Assembly: GCA_022798855.1 (NCBI GenBank)
Contig: JAAWNI010000153.1
Coordinates: 1-5,367 of the forward strand
Length of the DNA: 5,367 bases
Origin: Lawsonibacter sp.
GTDB taxonomy: Bacteria; Bacillota; Clostridia; Oscillospirales; Oscillospiraceae
Reading direction: 5' to 3'
Part shown: one piece after another, positions 5,208 to 5,367 of the stretch
Layout: every line of letters begins with the position of its first letter
Numbering within the stretch: the stretch's first letter is position 1
Translations under genes and position numbers: made by a program
Notes under the pieces: generated by a model
Databases searched by the model: none
Seen by the model: the letters and a program-made list of their open reading frames with translations, nothing else
What the model was told of the DNA's origin: nothing

Positions 5208-5367
5208 GAGCCTGTTTAATATCTCAAGGTATGCCGAATGACAAGGAATTTTGCCGTCAGGCAAGGCAAATTTTCGCAGGAATACTGGATGTATTGCAAG
5301 AAAATTTAACGCGGTATGACGGCAAAAGGCCCGTCAAGCGGCGTGCTGAGAGATATTAAACAGGCTC
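5208..5367. mobile_element. 160-bp palindromic MITE-like element with 18-bp terminal inverted repeats
   Basis: The ends, GAGCCTGTTTAATATCTC (5208-5225) and its exact reverse complement (5350-5367), form a perfect 18-bp terminal inverted repeat. Further mirrored pairs nest inside it: TTTTGCCGTCA (5249-5259) with TGACGGCAAAA (5317-5327); AAATTTTC (5268-5275) with GAAAATTT (5300-5307); and AATAC (5281-5285) with GTATT (5291-5295), around a 5-base loop. The whole unit is thus one long imperfect hairpin centred near 5287.5. No open reading frame fits it, so it would need a transposase in trans if it is mobile. A target-site duplication cannot be tested because the window stops at its last base. 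It lies 61 bp after mnmE and might also act as a transcription-stopping or mRNA-stabilising hairpin. A stable structural repeat that does not transpose is the alternative. Confidence 0.75.

Overview
The window reads as chromosomal DNA from a GC-rich member of the Clostridia, most like the Oscillospiraceae (the Flavonifractor/Pseudoflavonifractor type). Evidence is the strong AGGAGG-type ribosome binding sites, the strong G/C bias at third codon positions, a small Firmicutes-style XRE regulator, a DUF6809-like small protein and a Clostridia-like COG2509 flavoprotein. This placement is an inference; there is no rRNA to confirm it.

Layout, left to right. (1) Bases 2-637 are the 3' part of a COG2509-type FAD-dependent dehydrogenase gene. 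Its stop overlaps the start of a six-helix membrane protein gene (634-1548) by ATGA. (2) A small lower-GC module follows: an 86-residue gene on the minus strand (1559-1819) and a 69-residue XRE regulator on the plus strand (1900-2109, TTG start), diverging from an 80-bp control region. That region holds a well-formed minus-strand promoter and two copies of a 14-bp dyad operator. (3) The regulator is followed, on the same strand with short gaps, by an unrecognised 155-residue gene (2150-2617) and a metallo-beta-lactamase-fold hydrolase gene (2667-3428). Each of these two genes is preceded by the same 24-bp leader sequence that ends in the Shine-Dalgarno. (4) Bases 3429-3763 are non-coding and contain six DnaA-box-like 9-mers in one orientation, arranged as two triads of identical internal spacing, followed by an A+T-rich stretch. 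This is a candidate replication origin or DnaA-binding locus. (5) mnmE (3764-5146), the tRNA-modification GTPase, comes next; it is a classic origin-proximal gene in Firmicutes. (6) The window closes with a 160-bp, nearly full-length palindromic element with perfect 18-bp terminal inverted repeats (5208-5367), which looks like a MITE or another non-coding dispersed repeat.

No complete new enzymatic or defence system is visible. The most noteworthy structures are the ordered DnaA-box array, the palindromic terminal element, and the paired operators between the divergent small genes. The coding genes are mostly housekeeping or generic: mnmE acts with MnmG (not in the window) on tRNA wobble uridines, the hydrolase and flavoprotein have unknown substrates, and the membrane protein and the 155-residue protein are uncharacterised.
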